This document shows positions 1 through 14,163 of a stretch of 64,000 nt of DNA, piece by piece. The stretch's first letter is position 1, and every line of letters starts with the position of its first letter. The stretch is from Penelope pileata. Lineage: Eukaryota; Chordata; Aves; Galliformes; Cracidae. The DNA is taken from the NCBI GenBank assembly GCA_013396635.1, contig WBMW01004029.1:558001-622000 (forward strand), read 5' to 3'. The notes beneath the pieces were generated by a model that ran no database searches, was not told where the DNA came from, and worked only from the letters and a program-made list of their open reading frames with translations. The position numbers and the translations under genes are program-made.

Positions 1-3000
1 AAAATAAGGCTTGTAGGGTTTTAAGAATTTCAGCTTACACTTTAGATGTTTGACAGGCAGGAGAATATATTCATGCATAACAAGAGGAAATGATCCATCT
101 TTGTGTAAAAATGCCTCTTTCTGTCTTCTGAAATACTGCCTTCTTGAAATGAGGCTTTTAAAAATAAACACTGAAAAGGAAGCCTTATAAAAGGAAAAGG
201 AGGCTTATTTTCTCTTGACAAGGTATAAAGTTGCTGGATGGTAGTCTTTTTTTTTGAAGGAAAAGAAACAAATTTGTTGTTTTCCTGTTTATACTCATTT
301 GAGGTGGAGGGAATTGGGTATAATGGCTTAATTCCTCACATGGCAACTTCTGTTTTCTCTAGGGGAATGTACTTCTGTATACGAAAACATTTCTTCCATA
401 GTAATTCCCAGATGCATGGTAGAAATACAGTCTTTTGTGTCACTCAAAATATCAAAGTTGTTTGTGTCATTATATGCAATATTGTTGCATTTTACCTTTC
501 TGGTTTCTACAGTTAAATATTTTATTATCCTTCTTTTTAGTAGATACTACACTAAGGTCGTAACTGAGCTTCAAATTGAATTTTCAAGCTGCTTTGGGGC
601 ATCCTTGTGCACAGATATGCACATTACATTGTAGTCTGTAGCTGTGAAATTCAGATCTCAACCTGGATTTTGAATAGAGAGATTTTTTTCAGGTGTTTTG
701 GGTCAAGTTCTGCTTTTGAGCTTTGTATGGGTAGAACTGTAGCTACACAAGTCAGGCAGAAGTGCCACCTGTGTATTGTTACAGGCAGTTGCCCTGTGTG
801 CAGCAGGAGACTGAGATCATGTGTTAGTGGCAATGTATCTGTGCGTAGGTGCGCGTGGAGTACCAGCCCAGCGGGCACTCATGGGTTTCATTCTTGACTT
901 GAATTGAAACAGAGCAAAAGCAAACAATGCACACAGCTGTTAAAAAGAAATCACTGCATGTGGGCAGTGGCACGCCTGGCAAGCCCAGTGGTCTGTCGAG
1001 CTCAGTGCAGCTCTTTGGTGCTGGCCAAAACTTGGTGCTTAAGAGCGGAAGTATCAGCAGGTTCAAAAGGGAATTGGCATCAAGGGCAGCTGGTTGTCAG
1101 CCCCGAGGGCTCTGATTTCTGTGACCAGCTTCACCGCGCCATCTACCCTCATCTGCAGCCCATCAGCCCAGGGACATATTTGAGCTCTGGCTTGGAGGCT
1201 CAGCCTTTAGCTGAGCTGGTTTTGGTGTGTCTGTTCCCAGTGCTCTTCCTGAATTATTGGTTGGATTTCCTGGGCTGACTGTGGGCCTGACTTGTGAGCT
1301 TGCCTTTGCCAAGGATCCCTGGGCTGCATGTGGTCCCGTTGCTGTCACCATCCCTGCTCACCCAGCTCGAGGTCCCCACCAGTGAGGTCAGTGCTCAGAC
1401 TGCACAGGATCACTCTCGATTTGTTGTTTGTTGTGGTTTTTTTCTTTTTTCTTTTGCTTTTTGTTTGGTTTTGTTTGTTTGTTTTAAGAAGACGGTAATT
1501 GAGTGACCTAATATACGGTGTTTTTAATGAGCACAGATCAGGATGAATGTGTCTTGCATTTGCCAACGTGCTAAGACTTTAACTCTTTGCTCTGAATTCA
1601 GCACGGTTTCTTGGTGGCCATTCAGCAGCTCTGTAACACAGCTCTCTTTCTTGGGTGAAACATAAATTATCAGGAACTTTGCAGTGAATTCAAATGAGTT
1701 TTCTACAATGAATGAATGTGTTTAAGCAATGTATTACAATGAAAGAGGCGTAATGGCTTTAGTAGTTCAAAGTTGTGTGCACGAAAAACATCAGGTACCT
1801 TACACGCCTTTTCCCTCCTGAAGCCTTTTTAAGCATAGCATCCCCAGGTTAAATTCACCACCCACTTAAATGCATCTGGTCCAGTGGAGAAGTATGCAGT
1901 GATCTCTTCAGGGAGTTGCTGGAGCATAAAATGTCAGGAGGCTGTGATTCCCCCATTTCTAACTGAGAGGCTCGTGCCTTATTTTTGTTACGGAGGCTGG
2001 AGTTGCCTTGACAGACAGAGCTTTTAAATGCATGCTTTGTGCTATCTCATAAGCCGTGGCTTTTCACGTGCAAACTAAACTGCTGGTAGTGTTTCACCAT
2101 AAATGCAAGTCATCCTCTGGAAACCCTGAGTGTTAGGGCTGGGTGCTGCTTGGGAGCTCTGGGAGCTTAGGGAGGTAGCAGGACTGTGGTCAGGCTTGGC
2201 ATTGCAGCCACCTGTGCATAAGAAATAACATTCCAGTCCTCACAGGCACACCTGATTGTTCATCTGTCATGAAGGGACAGTCAGAAAGAGGACCACTGAG
2301 AGTATTCTAGAAAGTTATGTACATGCAAACAAACACTGAAGCGTAAATTCAGAAATATCTAGAGAGAGTCCTTGTGCATCAAGTTCCAGTTTCTTTAACC
2401 AAGCCCAAGACTTGATACTAGTTCACCAAGAGGGGATCCTGTAAAAGGTTACTTCTTCATGCTGGCACAACAGCTCCCTGTGATTTGAGGAAAGATTCCT
2501 TTTAACTATCTGAGATATCCCTGAGAGAAAAGCACAACTGTCCCACTCAATTTTTGGGCTCACAGCAGGGTGCTCCAATGCTGTACTGCAAAAACAGAGC
2601 GCATCCGTAGATCCCACAGGGAAGAAATTCCATGCATGGAGAGCTTGTGATGATGGGCAGTGTCTTGGAGAGGGGCTGACCAGTGGTTACTTGTCTGTTG
2701 TGCAGGTTTAGTCTCACCTGGCTGGGCGTGAAGTTGAAGAGGTTTGGCTGCAGGAATGTTAAATCTAACAGCTTAAATAAGGCTCTGTCTAAGGTAGAAG
2801 GTGAAAGGTTGTAGAGGTCAGGAAGTACAAGCAACTTTTCTGAAGCTTGGCGTGTTAAATGTGACTGCCTTTAAGTTTTAAGGTACGACTCCCCATTTCA
2901 TTTTTCTATTTGTCCTGCTTTATTGCAGTCCCTTAATCTCTGGTAAAGTTCATCACATACAGCCGAGAAATTTACAGGCTACAACAGAAGGGATTTAAGG

Positions 3001-4831
3001 GGGTTTTGGTTTTATTTCTTTTTTTGAATGATTGCAGATATGTGCAACCTGTAGCAAATAGATGAAAATATACTGGAGGTTATAAGACATTAAACTGGAA
3101 TATTAGGAAAAATTACTTGAAATGCTTACTAAATAGCAAATTAAGAAAAATTGTCTTTCAAGTGAAGGAAACAAATGTTTCTCCTGAAATGATCTTTAAG
3201 GAAAATTGTTCTGTTAATAGGATATTGATGGAAAGAGAAAGTAATAGGAAATGTGTGAACTGTAAGGGTTGTTCAGTTGAAAATTATTATTGTTGTATGT
3301 AAGAATTACATAAGTGAACCCCAAATGGGAAATACATTGAGTTGAGGTGCCAGTGGCCAGCTGAAGAATCTATATTCCCACCTTTGCACCTTCTAGGAAT
3401 TGGGGAGGCTGTATGTGTGAGGATCCACATGAAATTTTATTCAAGTCTGAATATCTTGGATTGTGTTTCAATGACATTAATAGCTTTTGGTGCTGTTAAG
3501 CTTTTTCTTTTCAGAAAAAAATGTCAGGAGCAATACTAATTACTTTTAGGGGAAAGTATAAATTTAGTTTTTCGAATGTTAACTTCAAGTGCTATAAAGA
3601 TAACAGATGTGCTGAAGGACAGGTAATGATTTTAATAAACAAACGTAAAAGTAAACTTTTCTGGGGCACCGTTCTTTCCTTGTTGTAGCATCCTAAGCTA
3701 CGTTAAGCTCTCACATATATTATATCCTCACTATTTTGTTGAAAAATACGGTATGTCCAAAGTCTTTGTCTGAAATTAGATAGGCACTTGTGCACTCTTG
3801 GTGAAGCAATATGCAATTGGATCATTTGGAATTGAATTTGGAGTTGAGAAATCCTATTCCATGTAGAAAAACATTCATCAAAACCTCTTACGTCTAATAG
3901 AGTGGTTTAAGATTTTCTGGACTAAGTTGTTTTGAATTGCACCATGGCAATGGGTATATAGCTTATTTAATAGGCTTATAAGAAAATCAGAAATCTAATT
4001 TTGTCCTGCTGGTACTTTGACAAACTTATAACACTGATCTATCTTTTGTACTTCTGAAGAAGACAGTGAGAAATATCAAAGTTTATTACTGCTTTAATTT
4101 CTCCAAAAGTGCTATTTCTGACACACACTTCCCAATTTTTCTCTGAATCCATCTGAAGTGACCCCTGTAGTACAACTAAATCGAAAATAATATAGTTTTT
4201 TTCATACCATGCTTTCTGTGGCCAGTGCACATTACTCAGTTTTAGGAGCAGCAGCTTCAGTTCTCCATCTGGTGAGCTCACATTCATTCCTATGCATGCC
4301 ATGAGAATGTTATGTTTCAGTTTCCTAGCTAGCCAGCATGGTTTTCAGCCTTTTTAGTGAAAAGATGAGGACAAGCTAACTCTTATGTTTAGCTTTTGCT
4401 GCAGAATTCCACTTGTGACTTCCCTTTAACGTTGGCAGTACTGGGATAAGATTTTCAGGCATGTGCAACTGCTTTGTCATCTGGTTTCTTGTATTGAGAT
4501 TTTAGCCTAGGTGTAGCAGCTGGATTTTTGCAAGTATTTTGGAGATAAACTCACAAATACTCGATGATGCAGTATCTTCCATTATTGCTCCGTAAAATAA
4601 TTTCTCATGGAAATAATACAGTTCTGGAGGATGCTGACAATAACTGGATAACTGCTGCATATATTGATTGATTAATGATCAAAAGTACATCTTGATTAAG
4701 ACTTTGAGTTTTCTTTGATACTTCCCTAGATCTCATTGACTGTTATCACTACAAGCACGGATTTAAGAGCATTTGACCCCGAATGGGTTACACCATCAGC
4801 AGTTAAGCTATGCAGCATTCACTCCCATCTT
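1..4831. other. Intergenic or intronic DNA, no gene seen
   Basis: I find no recognisable protein, RNA gene or interspersed repeat here. The open frames are short, and none looks like a known family. The plus strand looks biased to T and G, with T-rich runs such as 1436-1486. No CpG-rich promoter-like patch is visible. Confidence 0.6.
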
Positions 4832-4866
4832 GTGTAACTCCCAAATCTCGTGTAACTCCCAAATCT
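4832..4866. repeat. Short direct repeat, 17 bp x 2
   Basis: The 17-mer 'gtgtaactcccaaatct' occurs at 4832-4848 and again, identical, at 4850-4866. This is a local tandem duplication with an 18-bp period. Confidence 0.85.
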
Positions 4867-7599
4867 CCACATTAAACCACGTTTGTCTGCTGTATCTTTA
4901 TGTGTTTTCTGACGCCAAATGCTTTTGACGTGAAGATTTTATATCTGTTTCGAAGTCCTCAAAGCATACAGCTGTTACATTCTGATGAATATTATATAGT
5001 GGAATAAATACCTGACTTCAACAGCAGTTATAAAGATTTTTAAGGAGTTAGAAGGATTTTTTTTTTCCCATGGGAATGGGATGCATCCTTCCTTTTGAAT
5101 CTTCCAGTGTTACTATTGCTGTTTTAGCTTTGTACAGAAAACACTTGTCACCTTACCTTGTCAGTAATTTCAAATCTGTGATTCCCAATTCATTATAATC
5201 TTCAGTATTTTCACTGAGTTTAGCTTCTGTAATGGCATTAATTGCAACTTACATATGTTACTGCTGCTTCGCTAGCTGTAGCAATGCCTTTGAGGTACTG
5301 CTAAATTCTGGGACAGAAACTATTCTTCCAGTTCTATGACTCCACTGTCTGTCTTCTAGGAAAATACCCTTTAAATGTTTAATCCCCTAGTAGATTTGAT
5401 TATTAAGATGAGGAAAAGATGCATTATGTTCACAAAACCCTTGTGTCACTTTATGGGTGAATTTGGTACCGTTTCAGGTGGAACCTTGGTGTGATGCAGC
5501 AGTTGCTCATAGAGCAGAGGTGAAAGGGAACAGCCCCAGTCTTGGGGTGCTTCAGTCCTGTGGCTGATTTGGAGAAGCAGATCTGCAGCTTGGACAGGCT
5601 GTGTCCCATAATTTTGTTGAAAGTTGATCAGGAAAAGAGAGGGGAACAGGGCAGTATGGAAATCAAATGAAGACGAGGCACCAAAATTTCTCTTCAAGCA
5701 GCAGAGCATTACTTGTGCAACTTAACGTCACAAGTTAGTGACATCAAGAGAGAAGGGAAATCGTGTCTGGTCACGGTGGGAAGCTCAGGGTCAAAAACTG
5801 GGCAATGCCAGAAAGAAATGCTGAGGTGCAAGACCATCAGACCTGAGTTCATGGCCACGCGTGCTGCGCTGTGCTGGGTGCTCTGAACTTAACGTGCCCA
5901 CCCTTTGATTATGCAGAGCGTGAGCAATTTGTATCAGTTCTTAGATGTGCTGCAGGTCTGGTTTGACTACAGAACACTCGTAGAAGATCAAACAGATGTA
6001 GGATTCAACATCTATGCATTATGCAATTATTAACTCCCCGTTGAAGCTCTGACTGGGTTACTAATAGTGTGCACAAGCGCATGTGCTGCCCTGGGTTTTA
6101 ACGAGGAGTAAATTATTACATTTTTTCTTTCACCGCTTTAACATGTGGAACCTGATTCAGAAAGGATAATTGGGGTAATAAGGAGCATTAGCAGTATTGT
6201 CAGTAACTGCATAATTACAATTAAAAGATAGTAAGGCTGTTTCAAATGAATTTTGAAAGCTGCTAACGTTCTTGGATGTTAACTGTGCTGGTACAATGAT
6301 ACAAAGCTGATTTGAGGACAGTTCCATGAGGCATCCTATGAGTTTGATTAGCAAGAAATCAGGCTCCAGAATATCTGTCTGTTCACAGGTAGCAAAAGCT
6401 CTCTGAAGAGGTGAGAGCAAGAAATGTGAATGTAACCAATGAGAGAACAGTCAATAGATAGCAGGGGTGGGGGAGTGCAGGGAGAAGAACCAGAGGCTTT
6501 TAAATGGAGGGGGAGAATTTGGGATAACTGGCAGGACAAAGAAAGCCTGGAAGCCTTCCAACAGATCTTGGTAACATCTGTGTCTTAAACTGGAGAAACT
6601 GAATTGCCTGTTTGTCTGTTAATTAGGAAGGCTGATACGTTGCTATGTGAAAAATGAAATTTAAAGAATAAATCTGTCTTGAGGGCTGCCAGCCATTTTT
6701 CCTAGACATATATCCCTATTCAGGGGTGAGAAGAGTGTCTGTTGTGATTTGGTGGGCTGTCCACTACAGCTCTAGCCTGACTGCTCTGAAATCTGGTCTG
6801 AAAACTATCACTTTCTGTCCCCACTATAAAACTTAGCAGCTGTAGTGGATGCTAGCTGCAGCCTGAGTTCTCAGCAACGGCTGACATCGTGCTGAGAATC
6901 TCAGTTTGCATGGGGAGCCCCTGCACATCGAGGTTGTTTTGAGTTCACAGAGAGGAACAGCTTGAGAGAGGGGATAAAGCTGCTAAATAAATTAATGAAA
7001 TGGGGACAAACAGGCCATGGCGGGGGGGAAACTAATCTGGGCGTTACATGACTTGCCTTTCAGGAGACTGGGATTCCAGAGCATGCCTTTGAAAAAGTTT
7101 AACTAGCTAAGACAGAGATGAAGCGACTTTTAAGAGATGTTATTTAATGCTACTGTTGTGATTTCAAATGAATGTTTTGATCATTGTGTTTGCTACTTTT
7201 ATGCAGCAGTCAGGAAAGTCAAGATAGAGTGCTGAAAAACAACTTTCTTCTTTAGGGAAGCATTCTTTGCTGTAGCTGGGTATTTGTATTTCCTGGCCAT
7301 AAACACACTTTATTTGGAACAAAACTTAATGAAAAAGGAAAAGACTCTAGTCTTAAGAGCTAGGATTGAAATTTATCTTGGGTCAGAGCCTGGGTACAGA
7401 ACTCTCTCTGCTACTTTAACTGAAGTTTAGCCCACAAAAACCAAGGCAGAACAGAGAAGCCCCCAGACCCCTTTCTGTTCTTCAGAAGCTAAAAATACTT
7501 GCTTGAGTTGTTCAATTCCTGAGCATAAATCACTCCCCTGCCCTCATGTGCCTGCACGTGCTCCCACCGATCTTAAACACCCAGGTGGAGAAGGAGTGG
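4867..7599. other. Intergenic or intronic DNA, no gene seen
   Basis: No gene or transposon was recognised. Around 5450-5880 the sequence is locally richer in G and C, but it has no coding signature. A 7-bp stem (acttgtg/cacaagt, 11-base loop) lies near 5712-5736. A run of seven G starts at 7022. Confidence 0.55.
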
Positions 7600-7800
7600 T
7601 TTGATCCTCAGCTCATTAAAACCCGCATTCTGCAAAGCAGGGCACAACGAAGGTACGTCGCTGTTTTTCATCGAGCCCTTGTTATTTGTGCTCCAATTAA
7701 TGCCAGTTGTTAATCTGTTATTTGAGCTGATGGCATTTAAATTACGCAACACAGAAAACGGTTAAAAAATTTCCAGATGACAATTAGTGTACTTAACATT
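7600..7800. promoter_or_regulatory. Homeodomain-site-rich block, possible conserved element
   Basis: This stretch is dense in TAAT/ATTA cores: 'ctcattaaaa', 'caattaatgcc', 'gttaatctg', 'tttaaattacg' and 'caattagtg'. It reads as unique sequence, unlike the low-complexity AT tracts nearby. Clusters of such cores are common in vertebrate developmental enhancers. Calling it regulatory is inference from motif density only, and AT-rich DNA produces these cores by chance. Confidence 0.2.
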
Positions 7801-9096
7801 TGTACAGGGAGCTGCTGCTCACTGCTGCCGAATGGTTTCTCACAGAGCCCTCGTGTAGCCTGGGCTGTCTATGTGTGTCCGTAGACTTAATTTGTAAATT
7901 GATTTGAATGAGGCAGCGTTTTAAGTCTGCTTGTGATGCTCACAAAAGACATGGAAGTCTTGAACTTAACTGAGCAGGGTTAGTTGTTGATCGTAGTTAG
8001 TGTATACATACCAATAGCTGTGGAGAATTGGCAGGATGCTAAAGCAAGGTGAGCAAATATTATTCAAAGGTCCGAGTAAATGAGAAACGATGTGAAGTAT
8101 TCCAGATCACAACCTGAATGATGACACTAGTGTTATTATTTTCTTCAGCCATACTTGCTTGTTTACTTAACAAAAGCCTAACGAAAGAAGAATAACCTGT
8201 CTTTGGAAAAAAAAAAAAATAATAAACGCGTAAGAACTAGGATGTCTCAAAGCGATAATGCACCATTGTGGTCCTCCAGTGGGGAAGCTGAGGGCATCCA
8301 GGCTGCTCTGGTGAAGACTGACCTCTCCTTCCCTGGCCTGCAGTTAGACCTGGCCTGTTACTTCTTGTCAGTAACAATCTGGGATATTTCAGGGAAACCG
8401 GCGCAGCTTGAAGATGTGGTCAAAATGTTGGTGATTGGTTCCTCCACCGTTTTTTCAGCTGCAGTTGAATGCATGGATAAAATGCAAACATATGTTAGCT
8501 TAGAAACAACTTCTACGCTATTATACCCAGTATTTTCCTCTTTAAATATTTAGAGTAAATGTAAATATATTCATAGTGTTGTATATCATGTCTGTAGAAA
8601 TGCATTTGCAGTATGTCAATGTGTTACAAAAAATAATGGAAAATACTGTTTTCTAATAGAAAACATAAAAATTGAAGGCAGTAGGACTAGCAAAAGTTAT
8701 GTCCCAAAGAGACATTGCTCCCTGCGTTCTGTATTTGAAATTCAAATTATAATTACAATATTGTACTCTGGGATTGTTCTAAGGGTGATTTAGATTCTGT
8801 CTGGTAATCATTTCTCTGTAGTGACGAGGTACTGCTGGCGGTACATAAATATCTGATGGCTATAGTGAGCTGGCCTAGTCCTGGATATGGACTGCTGAGG
8901 TGGGTGTTAGAATTACTTCAAAATATTGCACGTACCAAAAATTCCCTGGAATGTTTCTACTGGCCAAGACTGGAATTTTCAGGACAATAAAACTGGCTCC
9001 TTCTGGAGTACGAAGCCATAGACACCCCTTTATTGGGGCAACTGGCAGGAGTGTGTGCAGTGTCCCTGTGCTCGTGCATGTGTCATCGTTGTGGGG
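7801..9096. other. Intergenic or intronic DNA with a poly-A run
   Basis: A 13-A run lies at 8207-8219. The open frame beginning there on the plus strand resembles no known protein. No repeat family was recognised. Confidence 0.55.
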
Positions 9097-9128
9097 TGTG
9101 TACAGGAATGTATGTGTACAGGAATGTA
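9097..9128. repeat. Tandem repeat, 16 bp x 2
   Basis: The unit 'tgtgtacaggaatgta' is present twice, identical and head to tail, at 9097-9112 and 9113-9128. It sits in a wider TG-rich patch from 9050 to 9140. Confidence 0.9.
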
Positions 9129-12100
9129 TGGATATTGCCGTGCCGTGGTAGGTGTGACAACTGCTGTACATCACAGTGCGCCTTGACTTGGCACCAGCCC
9201 TCGAGGTTGGTGAGGTGTACGTGGGCGTGGTGCTCAGGCAGGTCTGCAGCTGGTCGGTGGAGTGCAGCACAGCGGGTTAATGCTGAGAGGGGTACAAATA
9301 GCTTTACTTATCAACTTCCGTGGTAATTTGAGATACTTTAACAGTGAATGTCTTCATCTTCCGTCTGGAAAATCTCTAACCTTTTCACTCCAAGAAAATG
9401 GACAAAATCATTGAAATTTAGAATATAATCTGCAAAATATGCACACGCATGAATTGACATAAAAGACGTTTATTTAAAGAAAATTTACTTGGAGGTTAAC
9501 GTGTATGCATGATCATGTCCTACTGAGAGCTGTGACATAAAAACCTGCAGCGGGGTTGTCAAAGCTGAAATTATTTTTATGAGGACCAGTTCTGGAAAGC
9601 TGAGATAGGATATCAATAATTCACATTAGACACTTTGATTCATATTTATTAATAAATGCATCTTGTGTATGTTGAAGGATTATAAGATGTAATAGGTCTT
9701 CTCCTGAGAACATCAAAAACATGTCATATATGTCTAAATTGCTGTTAGCCTTCCAGAACCAATTAACTATAAACAATACAGACGTTTCTTATTAAATTTT
9801 AGGGAATAAAAATACCTGCCCTTGAAAAACAGAAAAACAAAATATAGCTTTTTCCGTGGGTGGTAGGGAGCAGGCAATGTGTATGTGTAAAAAAAAATAC
9901 CCTACGCATTGGTCATTATTACAACTCCACAGAGAAATTAATTAGTGCCGCTCCAACATAATCTTTTTTAATTTCTTGTTATATATTCCTCACATTTCTG
10001 CAAATCTTTCTCGTTCTAGGGCTGCTATTCTATTGTATCCCATGCTGTTATGCTCCTTTTGTTTCCTATGGTGCTCTTCCTGAACTAGAAACCAGGAAGC
10101 AATTCCTTTAAACAACTGCAGATGGATTCTATACATTGGGGGCTTTTCAGCCTAGGAAAAAAAATACCTTGGCTGGAGCCTTGGGTAGTTTTGCAATATA
10201 CAAGTCTCTACAGTACGTCACAAGGCAGGAAGTACAGAATTTCATTCCTTGCAGCATGTCAGCTCCAAGCTGCTGTCAACAAGCTAGGCACAACACTTCT
10301 TGCCCTCTCTTATTCACCCTTGGTGACGTGTTCAGTGTGGTAGGGCCTGTGGCGTGCTGTGGGCTGAGAGGATTCAACCCAACAAGAAAAAAGACTGCAA
10401 TAAAGAAAATCAGATATGTGACTGATTTATTTTTTAGCTTATTTAATACGTTTCAATTATTAGTATAATAGAAAAGTGTTTTTTTAATTTATTCTTACGA
10501 CAAAAACAGGTTAATTACAACTTGCAATGATTTAATTTCCTTTAATCACAGACTTATCTATTTGCAATGACATTTATTAGATGAGTAATTTGGTGTGGGT
10601 TCCTTCTAGCAATCTCCTGCTCACAAGCACCAACTCGTTTTACAGGCCAATGTATGGAAACCAGTAATCAGCAGGGGTTTGTGATACAGCTTGGCTTTCT
10701 GTGGTTACCTATTGAAGAATCTCAGGAAACTTAAATCAGTCCACCTGCCATGAAAAAAGAGAGAAGGATAAACATCTGCATCAGGTTGCTAAGCAGTTGT
10801 AGCAGAGGGAGACCAGACGTTTTCTCCCTTTCCCAAATTTTGTTGTTAATCACATTCACAGAAGAATGGATTTTGAAGGATGAATAGCCAAGACGCAAGT
10901 CTTGCAAACACATAAATATTTATATAAATATATGTAGAGAGTCATATATAAATACACATGCATGCATCCTATTTTCTGCTCACTATTATACATAGTAACT
11001 TTATTTTATTTTAATCAGGAAAAAAGCAGGATTAGTGTTGATATCTTGTTTTTTTCCCAACAAAGATGCTGTCACCATTTGAGGAATGCTGTAAGGCTAG
11101 AACACGAATGGCTTGCACCATTCAGCTGCAGAAGAAAGACTTCAGTTCACACATGTTCTTTTCTTTTTTTTTAATATAATTTATTTATTTAAATGGAACA
11201 TCCACACCAGTTCAGTGGAGCTCAAAATTACAGCTGAGGAACGATCTGTTAAATCTCAAAAAACTGCAGGAGGGAAATAGAGTGAAAAATTAGTTTCTTA
11301 ATATTGGAGCACAATGCTCCAGCCACCATTACAAGTAAGATAAGATCATCATCTGATAGCATCGTAGTTTTACGTATGGATTTCTCATGTCTCACAATGC
11401 ATCACGGCAATTTGCTCTCAGGCCGATGAGTGGTTCCATGTGAAGCAGTTTGATGTTCATTAGACGAAGGTTTCTTCAGGGAATGTAGCTGCATGCACTG
11501 CTGCCACCCATGCTACCTGAAGACCTTCTTCCTACAGAGGCTGCTCATTAGCCAGCCAAGGTGGCTGGGTGCACGTGTAAGGGTTTGTGAAAACTTCCTG
11601 CATTTTCTTGGGCTCGTCAGAATGAAAAGCACTAAGCGTCAAGTTGAAACCATCTTTTACTTTCATCGCTCATCAGGGGTCAGGTTCAGCTCTCTAGGCC
11701 ACAGGGAAGATGTTGAGAACAGTCAAGTTAAAAATTCTTTATAGATACACTTTTTATATAAGTATGCATATACGTATGTATTTCAGTGTATATAGCATAT
11801 TAATTACAGTAATTATTTACAGAAAAGGGATTATGGTTGAAACAATGCAATGTTCAGAAAGAAATCTCTGGAAACTGGACATCAAATAGACAGGAAAATG
11901 AGGGGACTATTGCCAAGGCAGCCTGTTCAGCAGTATCCCCAAGGGATAAGTATTTAACAAGGATGTCAAATATCCAAATGGATAATGAATTTATCTTTAA
12001 AGTGATTTGTGTTGGAATCAGGCCGCGGTGGCTATGGGAGTCAGTTATGGGCAGAGGCTGGATGTGAAGAAAGTGTGTATTTTCTGGCAGAACAAGGCTG

Positions 12101-12401
12101 ACTTTCTGATAATTTAGGCTGAATTCTCTTTGTAAAAGAAAACTTTCTGGATTTTCCTAAAACTGTTCCCTCAGGGAGAACAGATCTCTAACTGGGAGTA
12201 CGCTGCTTTCCAGGCATCCCAGCAAACCTCACTCAAGCCTGAGTATGGAACTAACCTTACTGATGCACCATTCCTTCTCCGTATTGCATAAATTCATACA
12301 AATACTACCTCTGATTTCCAGACCGTTTCATTGCTCTGTGAAACACTTCTTCTCTCGAGCGTTAAGCAGACTCTCGCAGCTACAGCGTAAACCTAGAGAG
12401 T
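9129..12401. other. Intergenic or intronic DNA, no gene seen
   Basis: No gene was recognised. The part near 9180-9280 is locally GC-richer. From 9400 to 11000 the DNA is AT-rich, with short TA tracts near 10917-10960. Confidence 0.55.
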
Positions 12402-12470
12402 CCTGGAATAAGAGAATGGCTGAGGCTGGAAGGGACATCAGGAGCTCTTCTTGTCCAACCCCATCATTCA
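12402..12470 (-). mobile_element. CR1 LINE 3'-end fragment
   Basis: The plus strand reads as the antisense of a CR1 3' end: a degenerate tail at about 12402-12418, then 'ggctggaagggacatcagga' and 'tgtccaacccc'. The element is therefore on the minus strand with its 3' end on the left. Only the last 70 or so bases are recognisable, which is typical of 5'-truncated avian CR1 copies. The copy is diverged and old. Confidence 0.75.
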
Positions 12471-14163
12471 TGTTGTTATTAAAATGTTTCTTCATATCTG
12501 CTAGGCTATATATAAATATATATATTCTTTCCTCCTCCCTGCCCACACCCCTGGCACTCTGGCCTTCTGTTTCGGCTGGCTGCCATGATGGCACAGAACG
12601 ATCTGTTTCCTCCAGGTGTTCAGCTGATTCTCCTTGGTGCTGGTAGAAGGATGTTTACCTTGATTAGTTGGAAGATAGGTGCTTCAGAGGTTATCCAGTG
12701 ACCTTTTCTGTCTCACTTCCTAGAAATTCCTTGGACAAGAAGCGTTTCTCAGAGAAGAGAAGGGCTGGTCAGGGAGGTACGTGGGGACAGAGACATTTGC
12801 AGGACTTCTCCTTGGGTGGCAAAGAGTGTTTTTACATCTGTCTATCTAGATTGCGTTATTCTTGCTAGTTTCTTATTTTTGTACGATTTTTACATTTTGT
12901 CTGACTATTAAGGGGCCTGCAGGTAGTATAACTGCAATTATTTCTGTAACTAAATAATAACAGGAGTGTATAGATGTAAATTGTTACATCAGTTCCCAAG
13001 CATCTTGTCTTTGAAGAATTATTTTTCATTGGAATGTCCACTCCTTGTTTTTATTTTTATTTATTTCCAAAAGACAACCTTACATGTTGTTTTACACTTT
13101 CAACTCTGTAGAACCTGTCCTATACATTGTTCTGGCCTGATTATTTGCCACTCCTTCCAGCTTAGGAGTTTTATTAGTCCGTCACCTGCTGGAGATGGGC
13201 ACTGAGGACACTGACCTCTCGTACAGAGCCAGGTGCCTCACTGCTGTTACCTTAATGGACTTTGTTATACTAAAATATCAAAAAGACTTTATTTTTTTCT
13301 AATGTATTTCTAAACTACTAGTGATCTCGGGCACATTTTGAAGTAGTCCGCATAATGGAAAGTTGTTAATTTTCAGAACAAAATACTAGAGATGCAGAAG
13401 TGTTATCACACAGAATTAGAAATTCCTCTTAAATTCAAATCTGTTTTCTCTTCTCTCTGATCCCTACCTGGCTGATCACAACAAAACTGGTTAACTTCTC
13501 AGTGAGGCTTCAGTTCTGGGGATAAAGGCTTTAAAGATTTGTTTTAAATGTATCATATATCTGGAAACCTGCATGGTGCAAGTCATCGTTGTCGTAGCAA
13601 GCACTGCAGCCTATCCATCCCATTCCTTTTTATCTATTCTATTTTTTTCCCTTATCCTTAAGAAAAACAGTCACAGAAAAGATTTCTGCTTATCAAACAA
13701 CAGGGACAGCATTAATTCACTGCAGCTGTTTCATATCCCAGCAGTGGAACTCTGCCTGCTGGCCTGGAAAGCCTTTCATATCTAAGAAGCCTGAATTCAG
13801 GCAAGGGTACAAATGAGTAATGAAGGAAATAAAGGAAATGAGTCTGTCTTGTGTGAAGGGGAAGAGGGAAGGTTTTCCTTACTTAGCCTAGCAGCATGGG
13901 GCAGGGAAAGTGCACTTTGAGAAACAGTGACTTATCCAGTCCTGTGCAGTGGTAAAATCAGCACCACATCACTTCTGTGGAGACGATTTTTATTCTTCCA
14001 GCAGTATGCAGCAATGTTAAATTATCGAATCCATCAGAGTCCACCGTCGTGTGTCTGCAGCTTCCCAGTGACCTCCAGTGCAACACTGGGTCTGTAACGC
14101 ATTCAAATAAATCGCTTAAAGGCAGAGGGTTAGTCTAAGGCTTACCACCACCCTTGTTCATTC
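12471..14163. other. Intergenic or intronic DNA, no gene seen
   Basis: A TA-rich tract lies at about 12507-12528. Some GC-richer sequence after the CR1 tail (12530-12660) could be further, unrecognisable CR1. Nothing else is supportable. Confidence 0.5.

Noticed and set aside
8203..8553. 116-codon plus-strand open frame
   Set aside because: It begins in a poly-A run, has no recognisable domain and no splice or promoter context. Treated as chance.
12245..12646. 133-codon plus-strand open frame
   Set aside because: It crosses the antisense CR1 fragment and TA-rich sequence. No protein likeness.
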